NCBI GenBank assembly: GCA_003313425.1
Contig: NHZP01000020.1
Location: 372,001 to 436,000, forward strand
Source of the DNA: Pseudopyrenochaeta lycopersici
Lineage: Eukaryota > Ascomycota > Dothideomycetes > Pleosporales > Pseudopyrenochaetaceae
Direction: 5' to 3'
DNA: 64,000 bases
Both the position numbers and the translations under genes were made by a program. Below are positions 1 to 10,962 of this stretch, in pieces. Position 1 is the stretch's first letter, and each line of letters starts with the position of its first letter. The notes below the pieces were generated by a model. That model searched no databases and had not been told where the DNA came from. It was given only the letters and a program-made list of their open reading frames with translations.

Positions 1-3000
1 TCCAACGACATCGCCGGCTGCTCTCCGTCCTCGGGGGCAGCAGTCGGCCACGCAGTTTCCCACGCTCTATTTGTCAACCGCAGACGGCCGCTGCCCCTTG
101 CTCCGCTTCCAGCAGAGAGGGCTGCGCCCGTTGTGTCGTCTGATGTTTGCTCCACAGGCGAGCGAGCACTTACCGGGCACTATCAGCAGCGTGCGAGCCG
201 TCGCCTGCGGTGTGACGCGAGCATGCCGGATGCGTTAGCTTCGAGCGTTCTGTCAGTTTGCTATGGCGTCGAGTCTCGAGGTATATCCTGGAGCCGCCAT
301 CAGGCGCCGCCGGTGGCCTGCGTGACAGCCGCCATGTGCGTAGACGTGTTCCGTACGACACCCTCTGTCCGCAACTGGCCAGAGCGAGTGCGTTTGGATA
401 TGCTCAGCTAATTCCAGCCGTCTGTGCCTTCAGGACACGGGTCAGAGGAACTGCTGGCAACAAGCTGGCCGAGAGCAAGCACCTGAGATATTGGGCGCCA
501 ACGGAGAATGATATGCGATCTCTCAAGTAGAGTAGTTTCAATGGCTAAATTCCGAGCGTTGTTTGGGTGTTTACAGGCATGGGGCTCTGCACCCGTCGCA
601 TGCGCCCGGGTCCCCCGTTCCACGCCCTGGATAGTGCCCATACCACCCTCAAACCTGGGATTGCCGTTGAATCGAAGTACGATGGGGGCCGTACTGCTAC
701 CCTTGCCCTGCCGCCGCTCAGTCTGTGCTGTGCTTAGACTCTGTCCATCCGCTGCATGGGAGGCCCTCGCTCTGGCAGAATGTGACAGGCGGATTTTTGT
801 TCCGTTTCTACTGAATAGGCCTTGGCTGGTCATTGTCCTTTTCCAACAGTGCTTCTGAGCATATACTGCGGTTGCTGCACTTCGCCACACTTGCTCCGGC
901 GATTCAGTGCTTTCTGTTCCTTTTCGTCCCGCTGTGCCCTCTTCGCACGCTTACATATGCGCCAGCGGGCTGGACGAGCTTCCCTTCTGAACACAACCCC
1001 GGTATTCCGCTGAGCACATACCGTTCTGTCGTTTTCGATCCCACCCCGGACCTCATACCGCAAGGAAGCCTACCCGGAGAAGAGTATCCAGGCCAGGCCA
1101 TACATTCGGACTCCATTTGGACAGGAAACGGCGACAAGTGCCTGGAAAAAGACGAGAACATCACCATCATATCTAATCCACGCCGCAGAGGAGAGAATAA
1201 GGTTGCCCGATACCTTCTACTGGCCGTACTAACGCATGTTCGCTTGAATCACGCCGCCGCTCGTTCACTTTTTAGCTCGACAAACTCGGTAGCGAACGGT
1301 CTTGCTAGTGGGAGATCCTACAGCTATCGATCGGTCGCGGCGTTCAGGTAGCTCGGCACCCGTTGCACTTCAGACTAAGACGGAAGCGACAAGTCATCCT
1401 CAAGGCTGCCGGTGCTGGCGCAAGCCATAGGACGACTGCGGAGTGCCCCGATTCAGATCGGCCACTCCAAGGTACCTTGGACAACTCTACCATCGCGAGC
1501 GTTATTTCCCCTTTGAGCCGCGGGCCATAAACGCTCTAGAGGCCCTTCTTCCCCCTCACCCCTCCCCTCCATCTCTCACAAATTGCGTTCAACCAACCAC
1601 ACGCCTGGCAAGCCACTCAGTCCTGGTTGGGTGATCTGCGCAGCGCTATTGATTTCGGGGAGTACTTGGAAACAAATTCTCTTTGTCCCCATTCACCAAA
1701 GCAGCTTCTACCGCGGTCCGGTCCCGCTTTCAAGCAGCCTCTTGTATCAAGCAGAAGTCGAGAAGAGTCTAGTCGAGCAGAAATATTGTGTGCTATGCGT
1801 TGCCAGAAAAAAGCGCCGCAAGCATAGCCTCGGAGAGACTGAAATACTGGAGGACTGCTGTCCTGAGCAACGCAGCCCTATTTTCCACCTCGGTGCCTTC
1901 TAATAGTTGCGCCATCTCCCGTCTGGCATCCACGGTTAGGTGTGGGGAGGACTCTATTCCAGCAGTTGGGAGTCTAGTCTGGTCCGTTCCGAGCTGCGAG
2001 CCCTAAATTCACTCCCATCGTAACCATCGACACATCCGGGCTTTCCACAACGTGCAACAACACCACAGACGATAGTATCGTAGACTTCACGACGACAGAA
2101 TATAACAATCTCGCTCGCCTTATCCCAGGGTCTTGGAAAACACCTTCGCATCGCCACTGTCCGAATCGAGCGTGTTCCTGAGGGGCAGTGTCCATGGGAA
2201 CTTTGGTTCGGTCGCTCCTTCCTCCCTCACCATTGCCATTTCCGCCCAACAGCACCCACACCATCTGGTACCGGGACCCGCTTGTGACTTCTTTCTTTAT
2301 CTGCTGGCCTGCCTGAAGCCTCTACCACGGTTCGCTGCCGCATTCTCCAGTCACTAAGCAACGTTTGGACTCGAACTTCGCAACGGGAGTGCGTCATGCG
2401 TCCCTCGACCACCGCACCGTAAGCGTAGCCTCCAAACGATCCACAGAACTGCACCACAAGTCGCAATCCCAAAATAACTCCCTGATGCTGGTTGGGCATT
2501 ACGAAAACTCCTATCTGAGGAGCACAGTCAGGCGTGCACAAGAAACTTTCCCAACAACCGAGTACTCAGTCCGACACCTTTAGCCCTGGCAGCTGAGCCA
2601 AACGGACACCGTGGAATTGTAAGTAGCACCTAAGCAGGCGGGATACAGTTGCCAGAAAGGCAAGAATTTGCTGGCTTCCTTGGATTCCCGGACCTTTTCA
2701 CATTCTTGTCCAGCTTTGCAGTATTGACACACCTAAAAACTTGCGGTTCTTTTGGTTTCCGTCAATATCTTGATTTTTATCAGTGCTACAATATCTACAG
2801 TCTGGCCACTTCTTGTTTCCTTGTTTCTCTAACACCAACACCCACAGAACTCATATAACCCTCTTGGTCTTTGTACGTCTCGTCTCCACCTAACCGCTAC
2901 ACCTCTACCACGAACATTCAACCACGACTATTCATCCCACTACTATTCTACCACCATACCGAACCAAAGCTGTAACTAGATCACACCGGAGATCTTTCAG

Positions 3001-3146
3001 CCTCAGTCAACCGCCGACAATCGTCTCTTTGACAGTGCACATCACGCACACACAACCACAGACACCCAGTCCACCATCACCCTACCATTACGTCGATTTG
3101 GTGCTGCCTTTGGAACGTATCCTGAGGTACTCCATCCTCTACAACC
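1..3146. other. Gene-poor upstream region of vosA
   Basis: No protein gene could be supported on either strand. The open frames here are short, mutually overlapping and of no recognisable family. From about 2840 to 3140 the plus strand becomes C/T/A-rich and G-poor, typical of a fungal 5' leader. A possible leader intron runs from a GTAAGT at 2619 to a CACAG ending at 2847, with a CTAAC branch-like site about 15 nt before the acceptor. Long upstream regions are common for developmental regulators, so much of this may be vosA promoter; that is inference. Confidence 0.5.
2619..2847 (+). other. Candidate 5'-UTR intron of vosA
   Basis: The donor is GTAAGT at 2619. A CTAAC motif lies at about 2829 and a CACAG acceptor ends at 2847, giving 229 nt, longer than most coding introns in this window. 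The stretch lies 300 nt upstream of the vosA ATG, where the sequence turns into a pyrimidine-rich leader. Only splice-site patterns support it, because there is no reading frame to test. Confidence 0.3.
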
Positions 3147-4070
3147 ATGTTCTCCAATCACTGGTCTGCTCCTCGCCAGGAACACTCTTTTCAATCCCAT
3201 CATACGCCCGGTCCTCTGAGCCCGCAATCATGTTATCTTTCCATTCGGCAGCAGCCTAAAGAGGCCCTTGTCACTCTCCAGGGCAAAGAGAAGGTTCGCA
3301 AGCCGGTCGATCCGCCACCCATCCTCGAGCTTTCTGTAAACAGTCGAACCGAACCCGACCAACAATTCCTCCAGAACCCTTACCTCTTTGTCTGCGCAAC
3401 TCTCTATAAAGCGGATAAAGACGAACCAGTCGACTTGAGCACAGAGAAGTCTTTAGCAGGCACCTTAGTCTCATCCTTGCACCGTCTAAAAGATGTCAGC
3501 AATAAGGATGGAGGCTTCTTCGTGTTCGGAGACATGTCTATCAAGGTTCAGGGCACCTACAGACTCTGCTTCACCTTGTACGAGTTCCAGCCAGATGCTC
3601 TTCAAGCGCAGCACCTAGGCTCTATCATCAGCGACAAGTTCGGAGTCATGTCTGCTAAAGACTTCAAGGGACTCGAAGAGTCTACCTACCTATCCCGGGC
3701 GTTTTCTGATCAAGGAGTTCGACTACGTCTGCGCAAGGAGCCCAGGTCCACACTTCACAAGCGTTCTTATCCCTTGGACCCTACACCAGTGTCAAATGCC
3801 GCGCTTCGGCCTAATGCCGAATACCAACCCACCAAGAAGATTCGGCCAGAATATCCTGCCACTCTCAATCTTACCACTTCCGCGGGCAATATTTCCTACA
3901 ATATGGGCACTACGATCAATCTGCCATACACATTAGGCTCTGCGAACAGCCTGTACCATCACGGCGCAGTCTATCCTCCTTATGGTCAGCGGGACACATC
4001 ATCTTCTAATGTTGACCACTCGGGCTTCATTTCACAGTATCCTACCTCTGATTCTCAGTACCTAGAGTGA
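3147..4070 (+). CDS. vosA: Velvet-family regulator VosA
   Basis: This is a nuclear velvet-domain DNA-binding factor. VosA proteins control spore maturation, trehalose content and the repression of asexual development, often as a dimer with VelB. The single exon encodes 307 residues. The velvet domain spans about residues 28-200: it opens with an [10 protein letters not shown] segment, continues with RKPVDPPPI at 51-59, [14 protein letters not shown] at 103-116 and [15 protein letters not shown] at 122-136, and closes with the [14 protein letters not shown] segment at 187-200. The QQPKEAL...GKEK...RKPVDPPP spelling fits VosA better than VeA, VelB or VelC. A basic KKIRPEY patch after the domain could be a nuclear signal. 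The C-terminal 100 residues are rich in Ser, Tyr and Pro and poorly conserved. The protein is shorter than the Aspergillus form as I remember it. The ATG at 3147 lies just before the conserved region, after a pyrimidine-rich leader. Confidence 0.9.
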   Translation: MFSNHWSAPRQEHSFQSHHTPGPLSPQSCYLSIRQQPKEALVTLQGKEKVRKPVDPPPILELSVNSRTEPDQQFLQNPYLFVCATLYKADKDEPVDLSTEKSLAGTLVSSLHRLKDVSNKDGGFFVFGDMSIKVQGTYRLCFTLYEFQPDALQAQHLGSIISDKFGVMSAKDFKGLEESTYLSRAFSDQGVRLRLRKEPRSTLHKRSYPLDPTPVSNAALRPNAEYQPTKKIRPEYPATLNLTTSAGNISYNMGTTINLPYTLGSANSLYHHGAVYPPYGQRDTSSSNVDHSGFISQYPTSDSQYLE

Positions 4071-6209
4071 TCCCCAAAAGCGAGGGTCTCCAGGCTATGC
4101 AATTATTTGGCGTCAATGGTTGGGAATGTGCTTGAGTCTCTGTGTTATCAAATCGTGCGTAAAGGTTTAAAGGCTTTGGGACCCGCAATGAACTTAGCGA
4201 CGACAGTTAGGAACACAGTAAATGACACTGGCGAAACGGCGTTTCTAAGGGGTTTTTGGTGGCATATACCTCTTGCACACGGTTATGGGCGGATGATTCT
4301 TTCCACATTGTTTAATTCTCTCTTCTTGTTTCATTAGAAGGTAGGCTGGCATCCTTGTCTGCAGCATGGAAAATGGTTCCACATGCATCTTGGTATGGGC
4401 GCTTGGAATATCGATAATGGGTGTACTTTCACGCGGTAAATATCCCTCTCTGATCAAATTCAGTCAACGGAACTGATTAATGGTTCATAATACAATATCA
4501 TCTTCTGCCACACATTCTGCCCCCTGCGCCCCATCTTCTTGTTGCAGTCTCTCGATCTTTAAGATTCTTTTTTACAGTCGAGAATTGGCACCTAGGCATC
4601 CATGCAACACCACAAGTGCGTAGCTGGGTATGTCACCATAGTGAGCATCAATCAATCTAGGATCTCAAGCACTCAAGCACTTCAAATTCCGCGCGATTAC
4701 GAACTAGGGAATAAGAGACGATGAGGAGACGGAACAGACTGCAGCAGCCAGTCGATTTGAACCGTACGTCCCGACCATCAGGTTCAACCTTCCCGCCATT
4801 TGTCAATTCTGCGCGATCCGCGCTTAAACTTTTCAGAGCATGCATCCCCGCCAAAACTTGACATTTTGATTGAACGCGTACAGGCCTTACTTCTTGCGGT
4901 TAACAATGCATGAAATCTTCGGATTCAGAGCAGTTTGGCGCACAACGAGGCCAACGTCTGAAAGAATTGTTTGTTGAGCAGGAATTAATTGCTGGTTGCG
5001 GCCTGTCCGCCTCGAAAACTAGCCCAGACTACGATCTACAAAGCGCTGCATACATCTGCCGAAGCCACGCGATCGCTAAATATTGGACAGTATTCCAACT
5101 GAATCGGCGAGGCAGAGCTCCTGCCAGATCACGCCACGACCCCACAGAAAGACTTTGACAGCGCTATTTCAAGAGTCCAGCGAACCATGCTTAGTGACTC
5201 GATCATGTTTGGAGAGAGCGTATTGGATCGGAGTAGCAACCGGCCGCGCCTCTAGTTTCCTGACACAATCCATGCACTGTGTTTAGGCAAGCAAAGTCGT
5301 CAAAATCTGGAAAGGTTCGGCAACGGGCCATTGCTCTTCTTATCAGCCACGTTTTCCTTCTTCCCGCCGCTTTCATCCCAACTGCATGATGTGCGTTGCC
5401 GCACGCCTACCAAACAATCACATGCGCGTCTGTGCCAAAACTTTGCAACTGTTTCAACCTACGGCCTGGCCCACCTCGAATCCGTTTATGAGAAAACGCC
5501 GACCTGAGGTCGATTTAGTTTTGCCGGCGCGACGCCACACATTCCGCCATTGTCCCTTTGTGAGCTAGCGCCTACGTGAGACAGCTGGGCTGGGGCCGAT
5601 CGGCGAAGAGGGATTCCACCGTCCTCGGCTGTTGTGTCCATATCGGAATGGTGGGAGAATGACCCGCAGCGCTAGTTGGTCATGTGATTTGGCGCGTTTA
5701 GGGTTCGAAAGAGGGCTTGAGCTAGGGGATTGAATGAGACACGAATGTGGGGGTTGAGCGATGGCACTTGGCGTCTTGAAGGGAGGTAATTGGAGGAAAG
5801 TTTGATGGATGGATACATAGATTATGTAGCATGGAACGGCTGGCAAGGTTCAGAGCGTTCAAGGGAGAAACAAAAGGAAGGGCTGACGGTGAGAATCCCG
5901 GAGTTATATTCCATGACTGAGCAAGCTGAGAGAGCATCGTTTTTGCAACTAGCTACTCATGAAAGAAGGAAACCCGTAAGTTTCGGCAAGAATCCCTGAA
6001 CTGGAGCACGCCAAACGAATCTGCAATGATTCGTATAGCCAACCTAACTCTCTGGTCCGGCGAAATTTCCATCGCTCGAATCCATCGTAGCCGCATTCAA
6101 ACTGGCGTCGAAAACCAAAAGTCAGGCCCGTCGAAGGAACATTCGATGACCACCGTTATTGGATCCTGCTGTTGCTTCATGACAACGTCTGACGCCATCA
6201 AACCCGTGC
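4071..6209. other. Intergenic, vosA 3' flank to Hsp70-like 3' flank
   Basis: About 2.1 kb lie between two convergent genes. I see no supportable coding region, tRNA or repeat. The first 400-500 bases are A/T-rich and probably hold the vosA 3' UTR. The short open frames on both strands have no family resemblance and no splice-consistent extensions. Confidence 0.5.
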
Positions 6210-8234
6210 TTAAGCCTCGTAAGTGGCAGTCAGAGATCCATAGCGCTTGCCGTTGACCGAAACCCAGAACTCCAGAGCAGACTGAATAGAGATCTCGACG
6301 TCAATATAAACACTGTAGTAAATACCACCAAAAACTGATCGATGAGAGCTGTATAATTCAATGGGAACATTGCTCAAGTCAACGTGACGTGTAGCACGGC
6401 TACTTGGTACACGCACTGACCTAATTAGCATTCCATTCAATCCATGAGGCCGGTAAACTACTTACCACATGCGACGCACACTCGATAGCCTGGTCCGAAT
6501 CCGACGCCAGCAAGGCCACCTCAATCTCCTTCTTCTCACCAGCCCAAAAATCGTGTTGCAATGCCAGTTTAACATGATTTGGCTTGGACGTCGAGAGATC
6601 TTGGCCTTTATTCACCAGCCAATTCACTCTGTCACCAATGAATTTATCACCGCTATAAGGGCAGATGTATGATTCAAATTCCGCATGTACACCGGCCTCG
6701 AATATATGACAAGAATTGGTTCCATAAAATCTTCGGCACTTTCGAGTCTTGACAATTCCATTTTCACCAATCTCAAGGCCTTTTGCCGCCGCGCCTCGTA
6801 CCACAGCTGACCACCTATGAATATTATTAGCCAACTCAAAGTGCAGCCTCGATTGATATACTTACGCAAACCCAGGCCTGATGACTATCATACCCATGCT
6901 CTCACCGAACGCCTTGATCTGATTGTATGCGTAGGGTGATTCCGCAAAGCCACCGACTAGGAAGATATACTTGCTCATTAGTGTATGGGTTGGACAGTAA
7001 GGCAAATAAGACTTACTTTAATGTTGATCTCTCCGTGGTTGCGGGCTTGATCCAGTTGCTCTTGCAGAAGCTCGCAAGTCCTGCCGATACTATACTGAAA
7101 CATCTCAGCCAACTCAATCCTAAACCCTGTCAACATTTGAATTAAGCCGGAGTAGAAACCTTACGGCGTGATTCCAATCTCCTCATCGCAAATACCCCTA
7201 GCCTCGTCATCCTCTAGAGCACTCAAGGGCGCTGGAAGCCGCAGAAAGTTATTCTCCTTTCCAGAGAAGCCAATCTTTGCTTCCGTAATGAAGTCTGAGA
7301 CAATACGGCTGAGCTTCTGTGACAATGATGTGTGGGGCACATCTTTGGCTCGGCAGCCGGCGATCGTTATGAAATCACCTACACCAAGCTTGTTCTCCAG
7401 CCACTGAATGAAAGCTCGATCGACAAAGGTGCCACCGCATTGATCTCCGTTGCCCACGGTGGCTTCTTTGACCACAGTCGGTTGAAGCTCCGTGACCCAG
7501 TAAGATATCAAATCGACAGTTCCACCTCCCATATCGCAAACGATGAGGCCATCACCCATCGCCAAATGCTCATCCTGAGCACCTCCACGCAATGTCTTGA
7601 TGGCGAAGATGGCGGCAGCCTCTGGCTCTGTTGCAGTGATAGTCTGCGTCAATTTAGGAAAGCATTTACTATTGAAGCCTGCTTTACGAACAGCCCGCTT
7701 CGTACGGTCCTTCGCCAGATCGGACCACATCGCAGGAACCGTAAAAACAATGATGATAGGCAAAGTCCTCCAAAGCTCTTCACCATACCGTTCATCAAGA
7801 TTTTTAATCAGATGGTCCTTCACATGCGCAAGGAAGTCTGCGATAATATCGATGGGTCGCTTACATGGGCCGAGATCACTGGATGAGATCTCTTGCACAA
7901 TCTTTGCTGCCTTTCCGGCGTATTTCCGATCTAGTTGGAGCTTCGTCAACATGTGCCGCGGTTGGTTTGGTGAAATAGTCGAACCCCATTCTGTACCGTT
8001 CATAAGGTACGCAATCTCGCTTGGAACCTTCTCCTTTGTACCGATCATCGTATGACGCGAAGGCCAGTCCCTAATGACTTCGATTTGCTTGCTTTGCGAG
8101 CCGTCTGTCGAGGTCTCACAGATAGACACACCTATGTTGGTCAGAGAATGCAAAGCTAACATTAAATCCAATTGATATTCGCCTGTGTAAGTTGTGCCGT
8201 AGTCAAGACCGATAATTAATCGATTCTTTGGCAT
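6210..8234 (-). CDS. Hsp70-like ATPase (actin-fold, HSPA12-like)
   Basis: This is a cytosolic protein of the divergent Hsp70-like group that is expanded in filamentous fungi; its substrate is unknown. The proposed exons are 8234-8183, 8131-7165, 7119-7017, 6969-6866, 6814-6462 and 6415-6210, giving 594 residues. The phosphate-1 loop GLDYGTTYTG is at residues 9-18. The phosphate-2 loop DMGGGTVDL is in exon 2, and the adenosine-side segment LVGGFAESPYAYNQI begins in exon 4. The C-terminal part ends in a beta-rich VDLSNVP...YIDVEISI segment usual for this group. Intron 1 appears to be GC-AG. The last intron keeps frame only with a GTAGTT donor (6461) and a GTCAG acceptor (6416), although a better-looking GTAAGT lies 4 nt upstream, so that junction is uncertain. 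An in-frame ATG at 8306 would add 24 residues; I chose 8234 because it sits immediately before the ATPase core. Confidence 0.85.
8132..8182 (-). other. GC-AG spliceosomal intron in the Hsp70-like gene
   Basis: On the minus strand the exon ends TACACAG and the intron begins GCGAAT. It has a CTGAC branch site 11-12 nt before the end and finishes CATAG; its length is 51 nt. It contains no in-frame stop, so unspliced reading is possible, but removal joins GTTYTG directly to VSICET. That restores the spacing of the phosphate-1 loop expected in Hsp70-like proteins. No GT donor is available that would give this join. Confidence 0.75.
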
Positions 8235-8527
8235 TGTGACGTGGGGACGGTATACCACGATCTGCGCTGTCGACGGCTGAGGCGATCGTGGTTGACTTCC
8301 GTACACTTAACGAGAGCTTTTATGCCCTGCTACCATGTTTTGTGCTGAGAGAAGATCCCTTGGGTTCCTATTTGGTAAAGCGGAGCGAAGTGAGAGAAAA
8401 GGTGCAGTACTGTTCGCAAAACCCCTAACAACCTCTTTTACCTATCCATCACAGTACGGGTGACAACGTCACATATACCACATAATTTTCATCTCATTGT
8501 GGCAATCAATCCACCTTCAGCGTCAGC
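8235..8527. promoter_or_regulatory. Shared divergent promoter region
   Basis: These 293 bases separate the start codons of the Hsp70-like gene (-) and the coiled-coil gene (+), so both promoters must lie here or overlap. I see no specific operator. Confidence 0.45.
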
Positions 8528-10017
8528 ATGGGAGACAAGGGACATCTGGGGGGCAAAGACGAGCGGAAGGAGTGGTTCAAGGGCATGGTATGGCGACCTC
8601 CCGCGTTCAAAATCTTCAGGTCTTAACTTTTCATCAGTTCGAATGTGTCCAGGGCAAATCAAGGCAATGCGAGGGGCCTCTTGAGCCTAATTCCTCTGAC
8701 AGAGACTGTGATGCAACTAATCCTGATTTGGAGCTGGAAACAGTGACCGACGATGGTTTCTCATGCGGCGAAGCTAGAAGATGGATGAGCGAGGGCAAGA
8801 GTGGGATATCAGAGTACCACGGCAAACAGCTTCGTCAGGCCAGTCGGTTAGCTGGTGTCTCTGACAAGCCCAATGATGATGCCCTTCTGGTGAAGTGTAG
8901 GTCCAAACTCGAAATGCAGAACTCGACGTATAACAATTTGGAGAGAGAGTACTGGATATTAAAGGAATACACATATAGGCTGGAGTAGGAGCGCGATCGA
9001 CTCGAGTTGCTTGCGTCGAGGTATACGTCCATTATGAACAATTACGTTCAGCTATATGCACAGCATCTCGACACGGATTTGGATGACACAGAATCTTACA
9101 CTGTCGTCACTGTTTTAGATTCTATGCTTCGAAGTGCTTTAGAAACCAAGCATTTCAAGGATGAGTTACAGAAGTTGCAACACGAGATGCTCTCCGAGGT
9201 GGAGAAAGTACAGGCTCAATCAGATGATCAGTTCGCAGAGGAGTTCCGGGCACTTGCCTCCGGAATTAAGGCCATGAGCAGAATGATCCGCTTGTCAGAA
9301 AATGTCCACCTTTGCAAGGTTCTGGACTCTCTGCCTTTGGTCAACAATGAATTACCGCATCATTGGACCGGCCGAGGCAAGAAGTGCTTCATTGAGGCAT
9401 GTATTTGGTCAATTCTTCTTCGCACGGTCTTTCGTAGCCCTTACGCGATATTCGGGAAGTCATTTAGGAAGATTAACAAGACGTGGCAAAGTATATTCGG
9501 TCTAGGACATCTTCACGACTGGCCATATCCAACATCCTCATGCGAGACTTGGCGATACACAACAACAGAGCGGCTCGCTGAGATTGTTGATTCTGACATC
9601 ATTACCAAATGGGAGGCTAGGAAGAGTCATCAGCAGCTGCAAGGAACCTTGGCCCAAGAAGATGTGAAGAGCAGTGTCAATCAAGCTCGAATGCACACCA
9701 TCGATGAGATCCGTGCGGGGCTTGAACAAGTATCGTCAGCTATCGACGTTTCGCAAATCCATGATATCGTCGACAAAGCAATTCGTTTAGCTTTGCAGAT
9801 GTTACTTCAGCGGTCTCGTGTCCAACTTACCTACCCTGAGCCTGGAGCCATCTTCATCAAAGGGGAGATGGTGTGTATGCCTGATCCTAATGGCGAAGAA
9901 CTAGATCACGGCGTAGTGGCCTTCGTAGCTAATCTTGGACTCACTAAGTGGGGAGATGCACTTGGCAAGCATCTCAACTATCGATATGACTCTAGTCCAG
10001 TTGGAGTGTACCGCTGA
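8528..10017 (+). pseudogene. Coiled-coil protein gene broken by an in-frame TAG
   Basis: I do not recognise the family. Exon 1 (8528-8587) encodes MGDKGHLGGKDERKEWFKGM. An intron follows from 8588 (GTATGG) to 8637, or alternatively to 8619 or 8652; all three acceptors keep the same frame. The frame then runs through a Ser/Asp-rich segment into a heptad-like helix, stops at a TAG at 8986-8988, and continues in the same frame with ERDRLELLASRY to 10017. Reading the TAG as a Gln codon gives an uninterrupted coiled coil of about 470-480 residues. No frame-preserving intron removing the TAG was found. The C-terminal third contains a VQLTYPEPGAIFIKGEMV segment. Either this is a recent pseudogene, or a truncated protein of about 135-140 residues is made, or the base is a sequencing error. 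It is transcribed divergently from the Hsp70-like gene. Confidence 0.7.
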
Positions 10018-10962
10018 GGATGGCAACGCAGGGGCCAGCCTTGTCTAATGCTACGTGCAGTTACTAAGCAGCATCAGCTCCAAGCAGAATTTGGTCTAAG
10101 GAAGACTTCCAACTCAGAATATAGTCTAGGGTTTTGAAAACGCTGATTTGCTAGCGTCCATGGCAATATGATAGGGTCTTGTCACACACATCGATGGAGC
10201 AAGGGCGCACGAGCAATCTGTTATAGAAGATGCGATTTGCCTTTCTGAAGTCAAGTCTCGTCTAAAAAAGCAATCATATTCGACAGCTAGGCTACACAAT
10301 TTAATAATCAAAATCCCAATGGTGACCAGTCGTGTGATGAGTTCGGTCTTCATCGGATTTTTGATGTCTAGAGGTAGTCTAAATCAGAGTACGTGTTGGT
10401 AACAACGAACAAGCTACTGAAATTTGCCGTGCATGATCGAGCGCAGAAATGTTGCAGGTGAAAAATAGAAATTCCCCGTGTCCCAGGATCATAGCGGGGA
10501 AGATTTCTTGAGTATGTTGGTCAGGGCAAAAAATCCAATTATTTCTCTGTTGTAGAGAATAAAACGCAGTAACTACTATACTCATAAAGACATTACACGT
10601 ACAAAAGACGCGTATCGATTCGGCGCATGTTGGGATAGCAAGAGGTGTGCGAGTCGAGACAAAGTGAAGGCTCACGACCGCGGATGCGCGCCAACCCGTT
10701 TGCGGCTTTAGCGCATTTTGCACGCGTTCGCATCCCCAAACTATCGTCAGAGAGCTGTGCAAGTTCCCGCACCCACTCATACCAATTGCTCTTCCCGCTA
10801 TTCCGTATTCTAGTACGCCTTCATATTATTTTACAACCAAAACATAAATATGCAATGAGACTTGGTCTCCCATAATTCCCCGTCGAGTCCTGTAAACGCG
10901 TCGCTTTGGCGCGTTTCCAACGACGCCTGCACGTAGAGTCGACATAAATTCGATACGCCGCC
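10018..10962. other. Intergenic, upstream of CDC45
   Basis: There is nothing supportable here. It must contain the CDC45 promoter. The bases just before the ATG at 10963 include several MluI-like ACGCG/CGCGT elements (for example near 10609, 10899 and 10911). Such elements bind MBF and mark G1/S genes in yeasts; their function here is inference. Confidence 0.4.

Noticed and set aside
408..890. 160-residue open frame on the minus strand
   Set aside because: Composition is unlike neighbouring genes and no domain is recognisable.
833..1351. 172-residue open frame on the plus strand
   Set aside because: It starts at a non-ATG codon, has no family features and overlaps other frames of equal quality; likely chance.
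8929..8989. An intron that would splice out the TAG at 8986
   Set aside because: The possible GT sites (8929, about 8950) with the AG at 8988 give 61 or 40 nt, neither of which keeps the frame, and they would delete the conserved helix.
10379..10780. 133-residue minus-strand frame upstream of CDC45
   Set aside because: No conserved features; it covers the expected CDC45 promoter.
1..10960. RIP-degraded or transposon-rich island
   Set aside because: No A/T-rich decay, terminal repeats or transposase/reverse-transcriptase remnants; base composition resembles the rest.
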